Positions 53,701-64,000 of a stretch of 64,000 bases of DNA are shown piece after piece. Origin of the DNA: Phytophthora quininea (lineage: Eukaryota > Oomycota > Peronosporomycetes > Peronosporales > Peronosporaceae). The notes under the pieces were generated by a model that saw nothing but the letters and a program-made list of their open reading frames with translations, was not told the DNA's origin and made no database searches. Position 1 is the first letter of the stretch; every line of letters starts with the position of its first letter. The translations under genes were made by a program, and so were the position numbers. Location of the stretch: positions 248,001 to 312,000 of the forward strand of contig JAAVTG010000621.1 of the NCBI GenBank assembly GCA_011947345.1, in the 5' to 3' direction.

Positions 53701-55900
53701 TCATGCAAGATGAACCACATATGTTAAATTTGTGGTCTATGCGTATAATAATGTTCGACACTCAACAAGCAAGAAACTAATAAAATGGTGGAAGAGGAGC
53801 ACATGGTGAACTGTTTTCATAAACCGAGCTCAACGAGGATGAGCCCAGGAGCACATCTATGCTAAGCGGTGTGTTGACACTAGATCCTACCATTTAGTCA
53901 GTGGGGTGGATGCAGACGTTCGCCGGCTCAAGGAGGGCTACGACAGGCGACCTAGCTTTTCTCCAGCTTCCTCGTCTTGTCGCGGTTGCGCTGCAAGATG
54001 AGCCATGTCATCGATAGAAGTTTGGGCTATCGAGAGTTTGCATGAGAGTGAGCGCACAATATTCCTTGGCGAATTCGACCATCATTCGAGTGAGATGCAA
54101 TTAATTTTGTCTGGGTGTATCAGTCTACCGGGGTAGACACCTTTGAGGCGACGACGGTGAACCGAACTCGCCCAGGGTGTATAGGCGCAGTGCACTTCGG
54201 ACGACGTCCAGAGACCTGATCCAGGTAGGTTCCCGGCTGAGATCCGTGGTCCACGTGAAGTATATAGGACCAGCGGTCTGATCCAGGATGGCGTGTGCTC
54301 CTTGTGGCAATCCCTTTACGGTCCGTTTAATCTGGAGTATCCACCCACCTGACTCAGGCAGAAAAAGTTAGTTATGAGGCTGGTTCTGACACTCACTTCC
54401 CCGGAACGCTGTTCCAAGCGGGAAGCAGGTCAAAACACCACCACACAAGGTTAATTACACCACAATATATATACAAGTTCCTTATTCTTTAACGTTAGCC
54501 CTGGAACTGGGCCAGAAACGTCGGATGCGGTTGAGTAGGTGTTCCTGGATCACTCGACGACAATATCCAGGTACTCAGACGTGTTAAAACGCGCACCACC
54601 TCCTTTTGGACCTGAAACACAAACACTTGGGCCAGGAGGACTTTCGAGTTCAAAGCAGATACCAGTCGCTGTATGCGGTAGTCAAAGCAAGCGAAGATTC
54701 AGGAGGGGCGACTACAGATAGCCCCCACGAACCCTTATTAACATGAAATTGAACACCCCGCCCACACTTCCAGGTGGCCAACTGGGATATGGAATAGATG
54801 GGGCCTGGTTTTGCCGAGCGCCCCACCTAATTTGGACTTGATTTAGGTGGAGCTCGCACGGACGACCAGTCCTAGCCGGGCGTGCCCTCACGGGATAAGC
54901 TTTCCGCAACAGTTGACACCTGAGACCCCACGGGGATCAACAGGCACATGTGCTTTAGACGGCAAATTGAACTCTGTTTATGGTTTAACCTAATTACTAT
55001 GGAAATGTACCTTGTGCGCTGATTTGAGTTGATTTTCGTATGAAGACTTGAGGCCAGCGGTTTTAGATCTGGCGACCCTCTGTGGCAGTGCCCTTTGAGT
55101 AGGCGCCCCTAGGTTTGGCGACTCTTCGATTGATATCTTGAAAGATATGACGTGAAACTCCCGTAGAAGCCTGGGGTTTTACCCTCATAAGCCCAGGTGC
55201 CTGATCCAGGTGATACGATCCAGGTGCAACTTGTGATGATAGCTGATCCAGGTGACTTCTGTGCCTTGTGAGCACTTGACGCGGCCATGTGACCCTGGAA
55301 CATCTTGGGTTCAGAGTACCAATCTCAGGTGACTTCTGATCCAGGTAACATGATCCAGGTGCCATAATCCAGGTATTACTGGTGACGACTGATCCAGGTG
55401 TCTCCTGGATTATGGGCACTGGAGGCGACTGTGAGCCTGAAACATCTTGGGTTCAGTATGCCGATCCCAGATGGCTTCCGATCCAGGTGCTGATAACTTG
55501 GGGACCCTTATAACTTGACAACATGACGTGCTCCAGGTCCAAAACTTCTGTTCCACGGTAAATGTCCCGGGTTGATCTGGCGACCAACTCCGGAACGGTT
55601 GGAACGGTTGGCGATATGAGTTCGTCCGTGATGACTGCTGTGTGTCCATTGGCCGAAAGTACCCCCAGAGCGTCAGGCAACAGTTGGCACGCTTGAGAAA
55701 GAAGGCGGCGGGGACGACAGGAGGAGGAGACGCAGGGCGCTGGTGGGACGGCGAGCGCGGCGAACAAGCCGACGTCGCGACGGGAGGATGGTGGCCCTGC
55801 CGCCACAACTGACTTTGGCTCGGACGATGGGAGAACGGCCGAGGAGACGGCGGATTCGTGCGGCTTAACGAGAAGCAAGAACCAAGGACAATGCGATGGA
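53700..55900. repeat. Retrotransposon-derived region with GATCCAGGTG repeats
   Basis: No intact gene. Between 54210 and 55500 the motif GATCCAGGT occurs at least eight times, densest at 55200-55400. A polypurine-rich part follows at 55690-55860. The motif is shared with 14.7-15.6 kb upstream of the gag relic, so both may be leader/LTR regions of related elements. A weak frame near 53850-53960 (HLYAKRCVDTRS) could be a pol tail. Confidence 0.45.
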
Positions 55901-56040
55901 AGGCGCACGACCAGCGATGAACGAGTTAAGCTGGGTGGTTGGCGGCGTTGGTAGGAAGCCTGCTGCGCGGACCTCTCGCTTCGCGGCTCAAGCGCTCACT
56001 TTTCGTTTTTGCAGCTCGGACTCAAGACGAGGAACAACAC

Positions 56041-56057
56041 TTAACCCTTCAACCCCC
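56041..56057 (+). repeat. Left piggyBac end (TTAA + terminal repeat)
   Basis: TTAA target duplication 56041-56044 followed by CCCTTCAACCCCC. Confidence 0.8.
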
Positions 56058-56142
56058 ATATGTTGGCCCTACCAACATATCGGGTGTATCTTTGAAATCA
56101 GTCGGTCGCAGCGTCTCTAATATGTTGGTAGGGCCAACATAT
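56058..56142. repeat. Left subterminal palindrome pair of the piggyBac element
   Basis: The 23-mer at 56058-56080, TATGTTGG-CCCTA-CCAACATA with an extra A/T at the ends, is the exact reverse complement of the 23-mer at 56120-56142; each is also itself nearly palindromic. They are likely transposase-binding sites. Confidence 0.75.
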
Positions 56143-56355
56143 TTGATATTAAGCTTGAGTTTTGTACAGAAGTTTCACCACACTCACTTCTAAAGTGATA
56201 TAAACTGGTGATGCACAGGTGTAGGGGACATAACGTGCTTGGCTGGGGCGCAACGGGAAGGTAGCGGGTGCGTGAGAGTGCGACAGGGACCAGCTGCAGG
56301 GCGAGCGGCGCTTCCTCTCCTGTCATTTCAAGATTTGCCAAGTCCTAGAGAAGCT

Positions 56356-57170
56356 ATGGTTGCGCCGTCGGGCAAAGCGCAGAATAGGCCGCTGAGCGAA
56401 ACGGAACAGAAGAAGCTTCGCCTTGAGACGGAACGCCGGGAGCGTCACCAGCGTCGACAGCGTCAGAATGCCCAGCCGCGATCGGAACTCAAGGCGCGCA
56501 TCGCACGACAGAAGGCCGCCTACGCTGAGGCAAAGGCAGCTGCATTGGCGAAGAAAGCGGCCGCGGAGAGAGAAGCCGCTGAGGCGAAGGCTGTTGCTGA
56601 GGCGAAGCCAACCTCAAGAAGCGAAGCCAGACAGTCAAGGCGAAGTGGTGACAGCTTGGCCAACCCACCAGCGTCAACAGGAGAAGACGCCGGTGCACGA
56701 GCGGAAGAGAAAGACTCGGACAGCGTGGCACGCAGACCCAGGCAAGCAGCAAAAGTTAGGGTTACGGCAGCTCACCACGCCTTGGCAGGCGACTCTGTTC
56801 GACATGCGATGGACGACTTGTTGACGGCGGTGCAGTTGACTGCGGAGTTGGAGTCAAGTGGAGAGGAAGACGACAGCCAGGATCCTGTGCCTGACATGTT
56901 GGCGTTGGACCCAACATTGCCTTCGCCACAGAGACAAGTGTCAGCATCGGATCCAACATCGATCGAGGTGGGGAGCCTGGAACACCATCGAGCGGTTCAT
57001 CACGAGGTGGTGCACAACCACCAAGCGTCCGCAAGCGTAAACGTGCTGAACAACTCAATGACGAAGCTGACAGCTATGATGAGGCGGAGGGATCGGATGC
57101 ACCGCTTCCGGCTGACGTTACTGCTACTATTCCTGACGACGACCCTTGTTTTACTACCACTGGAGGGGCT
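56356..57170 (+). CDS. N-terminal region of the piggyBac transposase, charged and coiled-coil
   Basis: Starts at ATG 56356. Lys/Ala/Glu-rich helix-forming sequence (RIARQKAAYAEAKAAALAKK, AERE repeats), then a Ser/Asp-rich part. The frame from 56356 closes at 57172, but from about 57000 another frame gives a nuclear-localisation-like RKRKRAEQ and an acidic stretch (SESEESSSEDGDSDGIEE) that leads into the transposase exon, so a frame change near 56900-57000 is needed. Whether this stretch is one protein with the transposase or a separate product is uncertain. Confidence 0.5.
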
Positions 57171-59740
57171 CTAGAAGACACCGCGCTGAATTCCGAAAGC
57201 GAAGAAAGCTCTAGCGAGGATGGAGACTCTGATGGCATTGAAGAGAACTGGGAGCTGACGTTTTCGTCTGATGAAGAGGAGGAAGACGCGGCAGAAGAGT
57301 TACCGAATAACCGCTTTCTGCAGACGGCTACGAACAAGCGATTGATGAGCGAAATGCGTCATTCTGGATGGGAGTACGGTAAGTTCACAGACAGCTTTTG
57401 TTATGTTTTTATGACATATTTGTTTTCTTTCGTTTACCCAGATCCTGCAGCTTTTGGTCCAGACCCAAGTTACTCTAGACTCTACAATGGCCCGTATGGA
57501 CCGACCGAAAGTGTGCTGGCAATTGCGGAGGACCCGCTCGCTTTATTTTTCTTTTTTTGCCGGCAAAACTGTGGAGAAAAATCGAGGAAGAGACCAACCG
57601 CTATCACGTGCAGAACATCCCTCGGCGGGCACTCACCATCCAACAAGCACAGCGAAAGCAGAATAAGAATAACGTTGAGCCGATTGCAGCTCTTCGACGA
57701 CGGCTGCACAACGTCGCCCCAGTCGCTCCGTGGGAAATTCTTCGAGTCATTGGTCTCCTGATTGCCAGGATGCTCTGTCCCCATTCACGAGGCCTGGCGG
57801 CGCATTGGAGCCGCAGTCGGCACGGTGCCGTTCCCGTGGGGACCTTTGGTCAGTGGCTGTCGAGAAATCGATTTGACCATGTAATGCAAAACTTGCATTT
57901 CACAAACAACAGGTCACCTCGTGCCACTACGGATTGCGGGTGGAAGGTGCGCAGCGTGGTGGCCTCCCTGCAGAAGACGTTTGCTCGTGATATGTTGCCG
58001 GACCTGTCATTGCTTTCGACGAGGCTATTATCCCAACTCGGGCTCGTCGCAACCCGACGCATCAGTATCTGTCTAAAAAGCCGCACAAGTGGGGTACTAA
58101 ATTCTTCTCGGCATGCTGTGGAGACACCGCTTACTGTATGAGGTATGTGATACACATTGAGTGATTGGTTGCTATTTTTTATGATGTTTTTTATGTTGGA
58201 TATAACTAACTAATGGATTGGCATCCAACATGTTTGCCATCATAGGATTGAGCTATACGTTGGAGCAAAAACCAATATGGCAACCCCACCTCCCGCGGAC
58301 AATTCGTCAGGTGCAGCAGCTGTCATGCGCAACATGAACGCTCTCCTGCCGCCGTCGCCCACAGCCCCTTTTCGAGTTGTGGTCACGGATCGCTTCTACA
58401 CGTCTGTCGTGTTGGCTTTGGAACTACTCCATCGCCGCCTTTATCTGACAGGCACTATCCAGACTAACAGATCTGGGTACGCAAAGGACGTGATAACAAA
58501 GAAGAAGGTGCACAAGAACCGACCTCCCGATCCCCCGCGAGGAACTTTGAAGTTGGCCGCAAACAAGTCGTTCCCGCTAATGACTGCCTGTATGTGGATG
58601 GATAACAATCCTGTCCACTTGCTATCTACTGGTGGAAGTCGCGTATTGGGTCCTGTCCGTAAGTGCTGATGTTGGATGCAATGTTGGACTTTGACAGCGG
58701 TGCTGATGATTATGTTGGATATTTATCAGTGCGGCGGGTGGGAAGAGAGCGCCAGAATTTCCCTGCACCGGGGCTGGTAAGGGACTACCAGCGCTGGATG
58801 GGTGGAGTGGACGTCCACGATCAGCTCCGGCTGCAGCGCTACAGTATCCAGCTCGCGTACAAGCCGAAAAAGTATTATCGGTCTCTATTTTTCGGGCTGG
58901 TAGACATGGCGTTAGTGAACGCATTTATTGTTCACCGTTATCATCTAAAGGGGACAGGACAGCGAGCTCCGGATCACTCCAAGTTCTTCCAGACACTGCA
59001 TGAGGAACTACTTGCTGTGGACAGCGAGAAGTTCGAAGAAATCGAGGTGGGGACAGCGCTACTGAGGCTGATATGCCTTCGCATGCTAACAATTTGCTTG
59101 TATCCACAGGTGGCATCTAGAGCTGAAGACAGAACAGCGACATCACCCCAACAAGCTACGCTTTCACCCAGCTTGGGCAGAGAGGATCCTGGGCATTTCT
59201 AGAGCAGTGTCCTGACAAGAAAAAACGAACAGACCTCTCAGCAACGGACAACTCGGAAAGAAGCGTACTGCGCGCACATGTAAAGTATGCGCTACGTACC
59301 GTGTCAAGCCTCGCAAATAGACGAAGTGGTTTTGCCCAGGATGTTCGGATGGCGAGCTTCGGTAAGGTGCACTGTGCTCATATTGTTGCGTTCACTGCTA
59401 ACGATTTTGCTTGGTCTGCACAGCAAACATCTTTGTAAGGTTGTTCGAGAGGAGATCCAAGACATGTTTCCAAATCTGGCACGCGGACTGGAAAAAGGGC
59501 TCTGCAATCCCTGCGAGCCTGACGGAGCTGCACCGCATCCAAGATCGTCGCCCTGGACCACAGCGGAAACGCCGCCGGCGAGTCACAGAGAATGCAGCAA
59601 GCGGGGAAACGCAAATAGAGACCCAGAGCGCGACTGGGGAGGAGAGTGCGGCTGACGGCGAGTACGAGAGTGAGGGAGCTTGCGGAGAAGGGCCTCACGC
59701 GGGAAACGCCAACAGCGATGAGTGCTCGGAGGGCGAGTAA
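57070..59740 (+). pseudogene. piggyBac-type transposase, multi-exon, frame-broken as sequenced
   Basis: DDE_Tnp_1_7 transposase. Order seen: acidic leader; intron GTAAGT...ACCCAG (57379-57440); SRLYNGPYGPTESVL; FFFFLPAKLWRKIEEETNRY; ILRVIGLLIARML; GTFGQWLSRNRFDHVM; FDEAIIPTR with catalytic Asp (58018-58020); intron 58143-58245; VVTDRFYTSV with the second Asp (58388-58390); GTIQTNRSGYAKDV; intron near 58661-58730; DYQRWMGGVDVHDQ with the third Asp (58810-58812); WHLELKTEQRHHP; a C-terminal Cys cluster (CKVCATYRV, WFCPGC, and KTCFQIWHADWKKG). Run-length break at the T run 57551-57557; another frame change lies just before FDEA. In-frame stops in the Cys-rich tail (TGA after RAVS, TAG after KPRK) suggest some real decay. 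Confidence 0.75.
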
Positions 59741-59881
59741 GCGGGCAAGTCGGCTTTTTTCTTTGTAGCGTGATCGACAGCATGTAAATTTCAAACTGTT
59801 CATTGGCTTGATTAGCATATGGTTTTGGACTGCGGGAAGTACGTGTACAAAGCTGCCAGGTTCTCTGTAAAAGTCCATGTT

Positions 59882-60071
59882 TATGTTGGTTGCATCCAAC
59901 ATATTTCGATTGCCTCGAGATAAGGGCCAGCATCGGAGCCAATATGTTGGATGTGCCCAACTATGTTCTATTGCATTTTCCACTTTCGCGGCGATTTATC
60001 CGTGCGTAATATCGCACTTATATGGACACCATACAAAGTTCTATAAATGTCTATGTTGTAGCTCCAACATA
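59882..60071. repeat. Right subterminal palindromes of the piggyBac element
   Basis: Three related palindromes: TATGTTGGTTGCATCCAACA (59883 on), ATATGTTGGATGTGCCCAAC (59943 on) and TATGTTGTAGCTCCAACATA (60052-60071). Same half-site as at the left end. Confidence 0.7.
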
Positions 60072-60102
60072 ATGAAAACGACTACCCCACTACAAACTGT
60101 GC

Positions 60103-60119
60103 GGGGCTTGAAGGGTTAA
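60103..60119 (-). repeat. Right piggyBac end (TTAA + terminal repeat)
   Basis: On the minus strand TTAACCCTTCAAGCCCC. Confidence 0.8.
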
Positions 60120-61365
60120 CCAGCTAATCAACTTACTTTTACTACTGCTACACGGTCTACTACTACTTGTGTCGGCGACTCGGCGCTGCTCGGAACCAAC
60201 TCCGCTACTCGCGCTCGACTTGAAGAGCCTCGGCCCACAACAAAAACAACTGTTCCAGGGGCTTACCTCGGCGTGCCGCTCGACAGGGGAACGGTCTAGC
60301 CAGCCGCGCCCGGCGCGCCGCCATCTCCGCCCCGGGACATAAAATACATCAGTTCTTCCTGGATCTGGACTCAGTTGTCTTGGTTCAAGTCAAAGTGTTC
60401 TGGATCCCTACGGTGGCACGCTCGCGTCACTCCCCAGGTTCAAGTTGAACTCCACAACCCGACACCCACCGTTGATAACATCCGACCAATCAGAGGTCAG
60501 ATCCGGGGCAGCCGCAAAACGGCAGAATCGCATCGTGTCACCTTCAACAACGATAAATGCACAGTCCACTACTGAACACCAACACTTATAGACATCATCT
60601 GAAATGAACGCTCTACAAATACAGCAATCAGTGCCCTCGAAAGGTAGCTACTGAGTTACTTGAATTTCTCGCTGAAATGACACCACAGAGACGGTGTTGG
60701 CAGACTGGTTTTGTTGTACCGGTCCAGCAAAATAAATAATAGCCTAATCAAATATAGCGGTGGTACGCGCTGGGCATTTCTGATTTAAAATGCATATATT
60801 CAATATATGTTTGCCTTCTTTCATAACATAGCATGGGATCTGGCAATTATTAGTCCCATTGGAAGCCTTCCAAAATTCGAACATGAAAAAGAGATGCACT
60901 ACTTACACACTGCAGCTGTGCGATTTTGAAAGTCTTCCATTAAGATAAAGGGTAACAAACTCGTGCTTTTGCACGAAAACGCTTAGGAATTTAGCTAACA
61001 AATTTTCCCTCCAAAAACATTGAACTTTGACGAGTTGCCCGATGGACTTGCACTCCTGGTGTGTCACCTCCCCGGTCTCCATCTCCATGCAAGTATCTAT
61101 TGCCAAACGCAGCACAATACGAGCAACCCATCCCTGTCGACCACTTCATTTAATGCGAGTTGATCGAGCTCCGGCAAGATACACTTCGAGAGAATATTAT
61201 CATGATAGTACCATTTACCTATAGCCCCCAGCAGCCAGCATTGGATCGCATCTTGTTGGTCAACACACTAGAGGTTGCCATATGCCAGCGCCGACTTTGA
61301 ATATGGATGCAATCCGACCCAGCACAGCATCGCCGCAATGCCAAACATCGTTTCCTCACTATAAC
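60120..61365. other. Intergenic stretch, nothing recognised
   Basis: GC-rich to 60340, then AT-rich. Only short frames. The first part may belong to the retrotransposon-derived tract interrupted by the piggyBac insertion. Confidence 0.4.
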
Positions 61366-61367
61366 TG

Positions 61368-61800
61368 TAACGGGGTTACACGAAAGTCATAACCGTGCGT
61401 TGACTTTGGAGGTTACGCGAAACTCTTAACCGTGCGTAGATTTTCGACTCTGTAGCCATCTGGCTCTCCACCACTCATTTACATATCTCTTAGATGAACT
61501 ATGCCACATAGTTTAGTCTATACATTTACACCAGGGTCAGATAAAGCAATTCAATTCAGTTCTATTTTTGCAGTTAATTAGTGTTATCCTTGTTTTAAGG
61601 AACACTGACTCTGCGATTCCTAGTTACGGGACTGTACTTGGTTCTAGTATAGAACCGAAGGCGGGACGCCTAAAGAGACAGACTCGGGGAGTCCTACGTC
61701 TTCCTCTGTGCACGTGCACTGCTACGCAGCCCCGCCGCAATAACTTGCCGCCTCATGAGGATCCTTTCAGGGCAGGTTTCGCAGTCGCAGCCTCTGGGAC
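61368..61800 (+). repeat. Possible solo LTR
   Basis: Begins TGTAACGGGGTTACACGAAA and holds two tandem-like units (GTTACACGAAAGTCATAACC and GTTACGCGAAACTCTTAACC, each followed by GTGCGT). The TG start and internal GC-rich 3' half are LTR-like. No matching partner in the window and the 3' end is not defined. Confidence 0.3.
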
Positions 61801-61869
61801 GGTGATTTTTAAGTACTCCCTAAACGATCCAGACGAATGGTATCGTGGTGCAACAATTATAAAGCATCA

Positions 61870-62780
61870 TTAAAAACATATTTGTGCAACATATAATTTA
61901 TTAACATTTATTTCACGCCTAGTTAAAGTGGACAACACAGCCTGTGCATCCGCGTGATTTACTAATTTGAGCGGGTATCTTTTACAGGCTGGCAACATTT
62001 GTATTATACATTATCTATTGCAGTCTATCGAAAATCGCACATGTCCAAAATCAAAATTTCAGAGAATACTTGATATGGTCTACATTGAAATAAATAAAGG
62101 CATGCCTGTATGATCGAAGTTGATCTGCACAATTGATACACCCAGTCCTTGTAACGGCCACTTGCAACATACCACGATCCCAAAATACCTAGATCTCCGT
62201 CTCGGATTAAGTACACAACTTTGGATAACTATTTTCTAACGGCAGTGTCTTTGATGTAGGTAATAACGATTTGTGTTGAACGGTCTCAGACAGCATCAGT
62301 ATTGTTAGAGATACCTTGTCGTAAATTCGTCAACTCGTCGCTGTCAACGTCGACGTCACAGATGACACCACCACTTTCCTCGTTCTGTCCTTCGTGAAAT
62401 AAGCGGCCCAGAATATCGTTGTCCCCCTCTACGTGAATCTCCAAGTGATTTAACCACGATCTTAAACACTAATAACGTTGCTCCAAGCCCATTTTATCTA
62501 TTCTATACATTGAACTTACTACAATGACAATATATTGTGACGCAAGAAGGACGCGCGACTCGTCTCTAAGGAATTTGGCCGATTGGGTTCCGATCGGAAC
62601 TCGGCGAACTTCAAACGCACCTTACTCCTCAACCAGACATCGTATAAAAACCCTACGAGTACCTTCGTAAAGCTGGGGATCTTGGCTGCGCGGTCGATTT
62701 TTTGGGGTAATTATTACACGAGTTTCTCTGCTCTACCGCGACAACAAGCCGTAGGAAGCTAAAATTGCCCCGGGGCCAGT
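61870..62780. other. AT-rich stretch, nothing recognised
   Basis: No supported gene or repeat. Confidence 0.45.
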
Positions 62781-62791
62781 GATTGCTCACC

Positions 62792-63034
62792 ATGGTTGGT
62801 AGAATTGCTGCATCCAGGGAGGATGAGATGCAACAAGACAGATTAAAGAGCCAAGCGTCATCCGCACGTGCACGCGCCAAACACCACAACATGCTTAGTG
62901 ATATCAGGAGCCATATCAGCGATGTCGAATGTGAAATGAATTCCGTTGCTAGTCCGATCAAAATCAGACTTCAAGGAGATTTTGAGTCTGTATTGGAAGA
63001 GCGTCAACGCATTATGGACGGTCAACGATTGTAA
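62792..63034 (+). CDS. Small helical reading frame, unrecognised
   Basis: 80 codons from ATG 62792 to TAA. Sequence MVGRIAASREDEMQQDRLKS, later SDIRSHISDVECEMNSV, is polar and coiled-coil-like. No stop-free extension upstream. It could be a small protein or an exon of something larger; evidence is only its composition. Confidence 0.3.
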   Translation: MVGRIAASREDEMQQDRLKSQASSARARAKHHNMLSDIRSHISDVECEMNSVASPIKIRLQGDFESVLEERQRIMDGQRL

Positions 63035-63490
63035 GGAGATTGAAGGTCCATGGAATCAGTTTCATATTCGTTCGTCTTGTTTGACGGGGAACGTGTTCTA
63101 ACTCCTTATCTCCTTTCCGCTTGTTCGACTTGGGGTGGCGCTTCGGTCAGGAGTTTTCTCGTCGATGTTCTCAGAATCGAATTTATCTCTTTTCAGTAAT
63201 CCTCAACAGATATTACTCAGGGCATTTGACCACTTGTGTTTCATGTAACGGTTAAATTAAGGGAAACAATGGAGAAGGGCACGTACTTTTAGACAGTGCC
63301 ACAGGTATGGCACATCGGCGCCCGTGAATGAAGTTTCTGAATTCTTTCATGTGGTTCCCAAAAGCTGATAGGGGGCGTCAACATCTTATTACAGCGAGGT
63401 CACCTCCTTCCAAAAGGCCTCAACTTTCTTTGCACTATGTGGGATAATGACTGACAAATCAATCACTTCAAACACCACACTAGACGTCGT

Positions 63491-63973
63491 CTAAGTCAGC
63501 TCTAGTGTAAGTGTTACCTGTAATGCATACCTAACAAAATCTATCAGCACGTTGGCCACTAAACACGCGATTTTTGATGCACCAGTCTTAATGATCCCCA
63601 CAACATGCTTCGACAAAATAGCGTTAATTAGGCGGAACATGCAATGCGAGCTACGTAGAGTTGTCTCAGCAGCCATGGTCGATGCAGAAGCGGTGTTTGC
63701 ACCGCTGTTGACTAGTTCATCATACCGATGGGGGCACTTAATTCTGTCAACTTTGTTAATCCGTGTAGGTAGCTTGATATCACGGAGGGTGCGCTCTTTC
63801 CGGATTAAGCCTTGTAACTTGTCTTCGTACGGCTCCCGTGCAAATTGCCCTGCTTGCTGTCGGCTGCTACGGCAGGTATACGTATAGAGGACAGGCCCCT
63901 GGTCAACGTTTTCGCCGAGGTCGCCCTCTGCATTTTCTGCGGGAGGTTTCACACCACATAAGGTCAAACACAA
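63491..63973 (-). other. Unrecognised 160-codon reading frame
   Basis: Runs from a TTG near the window end to 63491. Basic in its first half (QFAREPYEDKLQGLIRKERT, then IKCPHRYDELVNSG) and hydrophobic at the end. It has a protein-like composition and could be part of a transposon protein, but I cannot place it. An upstream in-frame stop is present just before the TTG. Confidence 0.3.
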
Positions 63974-64000
63974 GGCTCTTCATCTGCAGGCGGCGGGAGC

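Larger units (their letters stand above)
56041..60119 (+). mobile_element. piggyBac-type DNA transposon, TTAA-flanked, about 4.1 kb
   Basis: Both ends are TTAA followed (reading inward) by CCCTTCAA: TTAACCCTTCAACCCCC at 56041-56057, and on the minus strand TTAACCCTTCAAGCCCC from 60119. TTAA is the target site of all piggyBac elements. Inside stands a multi-exon transposase with the three catalytic aspartates. Subterminal palindromes of TATGTTGG/CCAACATA lie at both ends. The terminal repeat is short (8 identical bases, then a mismatch, then CCCC). Confidence 0.85.

Noticed and set aside
55410..55908. Minus-strand frames of 130-150 codons in the GATCCAGGTG region
   Set aside because: Pro/Ser-rich readings of a purine-rich opposite strand; no motif and no start context.

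Overview
The window looks like a piece of an oomycete nuclear genome, most likely Phytophthora. The grounds are short GT-AG introns (about 40-100 bp), tightly packed housekeeping genes, a Crinkler-type effector gene, a GH12 relic, and copia, gypsy, Harbinger and piggyBac elements. The species cannot be fixed from sequence alone. No tRNA, rRNA or CRISPR array was seen.

Layout. 1-4.6 kb: a RECQL4-like helicase (5' end outside the window) and a PX-domain protein. 5.6-13.7 kb: a large inverted duplication. Its arms each carry a secreted berberine-bridge-type FAD oxidase gene (copies 1 and 2). The spacer holds a dead GH12 glucanase and a fragment of a BAR-PH gene. 13.7-25.4 kb: a gene-poor, AT-rich, repeat-derived stretch with a gypsy gag relic and a Harbinger element. 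25.7-29.0 kb: the parental-looking pair, FAD oxidase copy 3 followed by an F-BAR/PH gene. 29.2-32.9 kb: a broken Crinkler-like gene and a dead palmitoyl-protein thioesterase. 32.9-51.7 kb: a dense gene island with an LRR protein, mL41, a guanylate-binding GTPase, an RMD1/DUF155 protein, a PlsC-type acyltransferase, a small membrane protein, SRP68, exosome MTR3, lipoyl synthase, a small conserved-looking protein, ribosomal protein eS7, two tandem type II NADH dehydrogenases and an Sfi1-like W-rich protein. 52.3-64 kb: a copia relic, LTR-like repeats, a piggyBac element with TTAA-flanked ends, a possible solo LTR and two unrecognised reading frames.

Many genes that should be intact, including eS7, SRP-linked and exosome neighbours, NADH dehydrogenase and RECQL4, carry frame breaks. 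Nearly every one is explained by one base too few in a short mononucleotide run. I read this as a deletion-biased homopolymer error of the assembly, not as pseudogenisation. True decay (in-frame nonsense codons, lost start) is seen in the GH12 gene, the thioesterase and the Harbinger accessory gene.

Working together: the gene island covers mitochondrial translation, lipoylation and respiration (mL41, lipoyl synthase, NDH2), RNA processing (MTR3) and protein targeting (SRP68), often as divergent pairs with 85-220 bp between start codons. The flanks carry secreted or host-interaction genes (FAD oxidases, GH12, Crinkler) among transposons, the usual two-compartment look of a Phytophthora genome.
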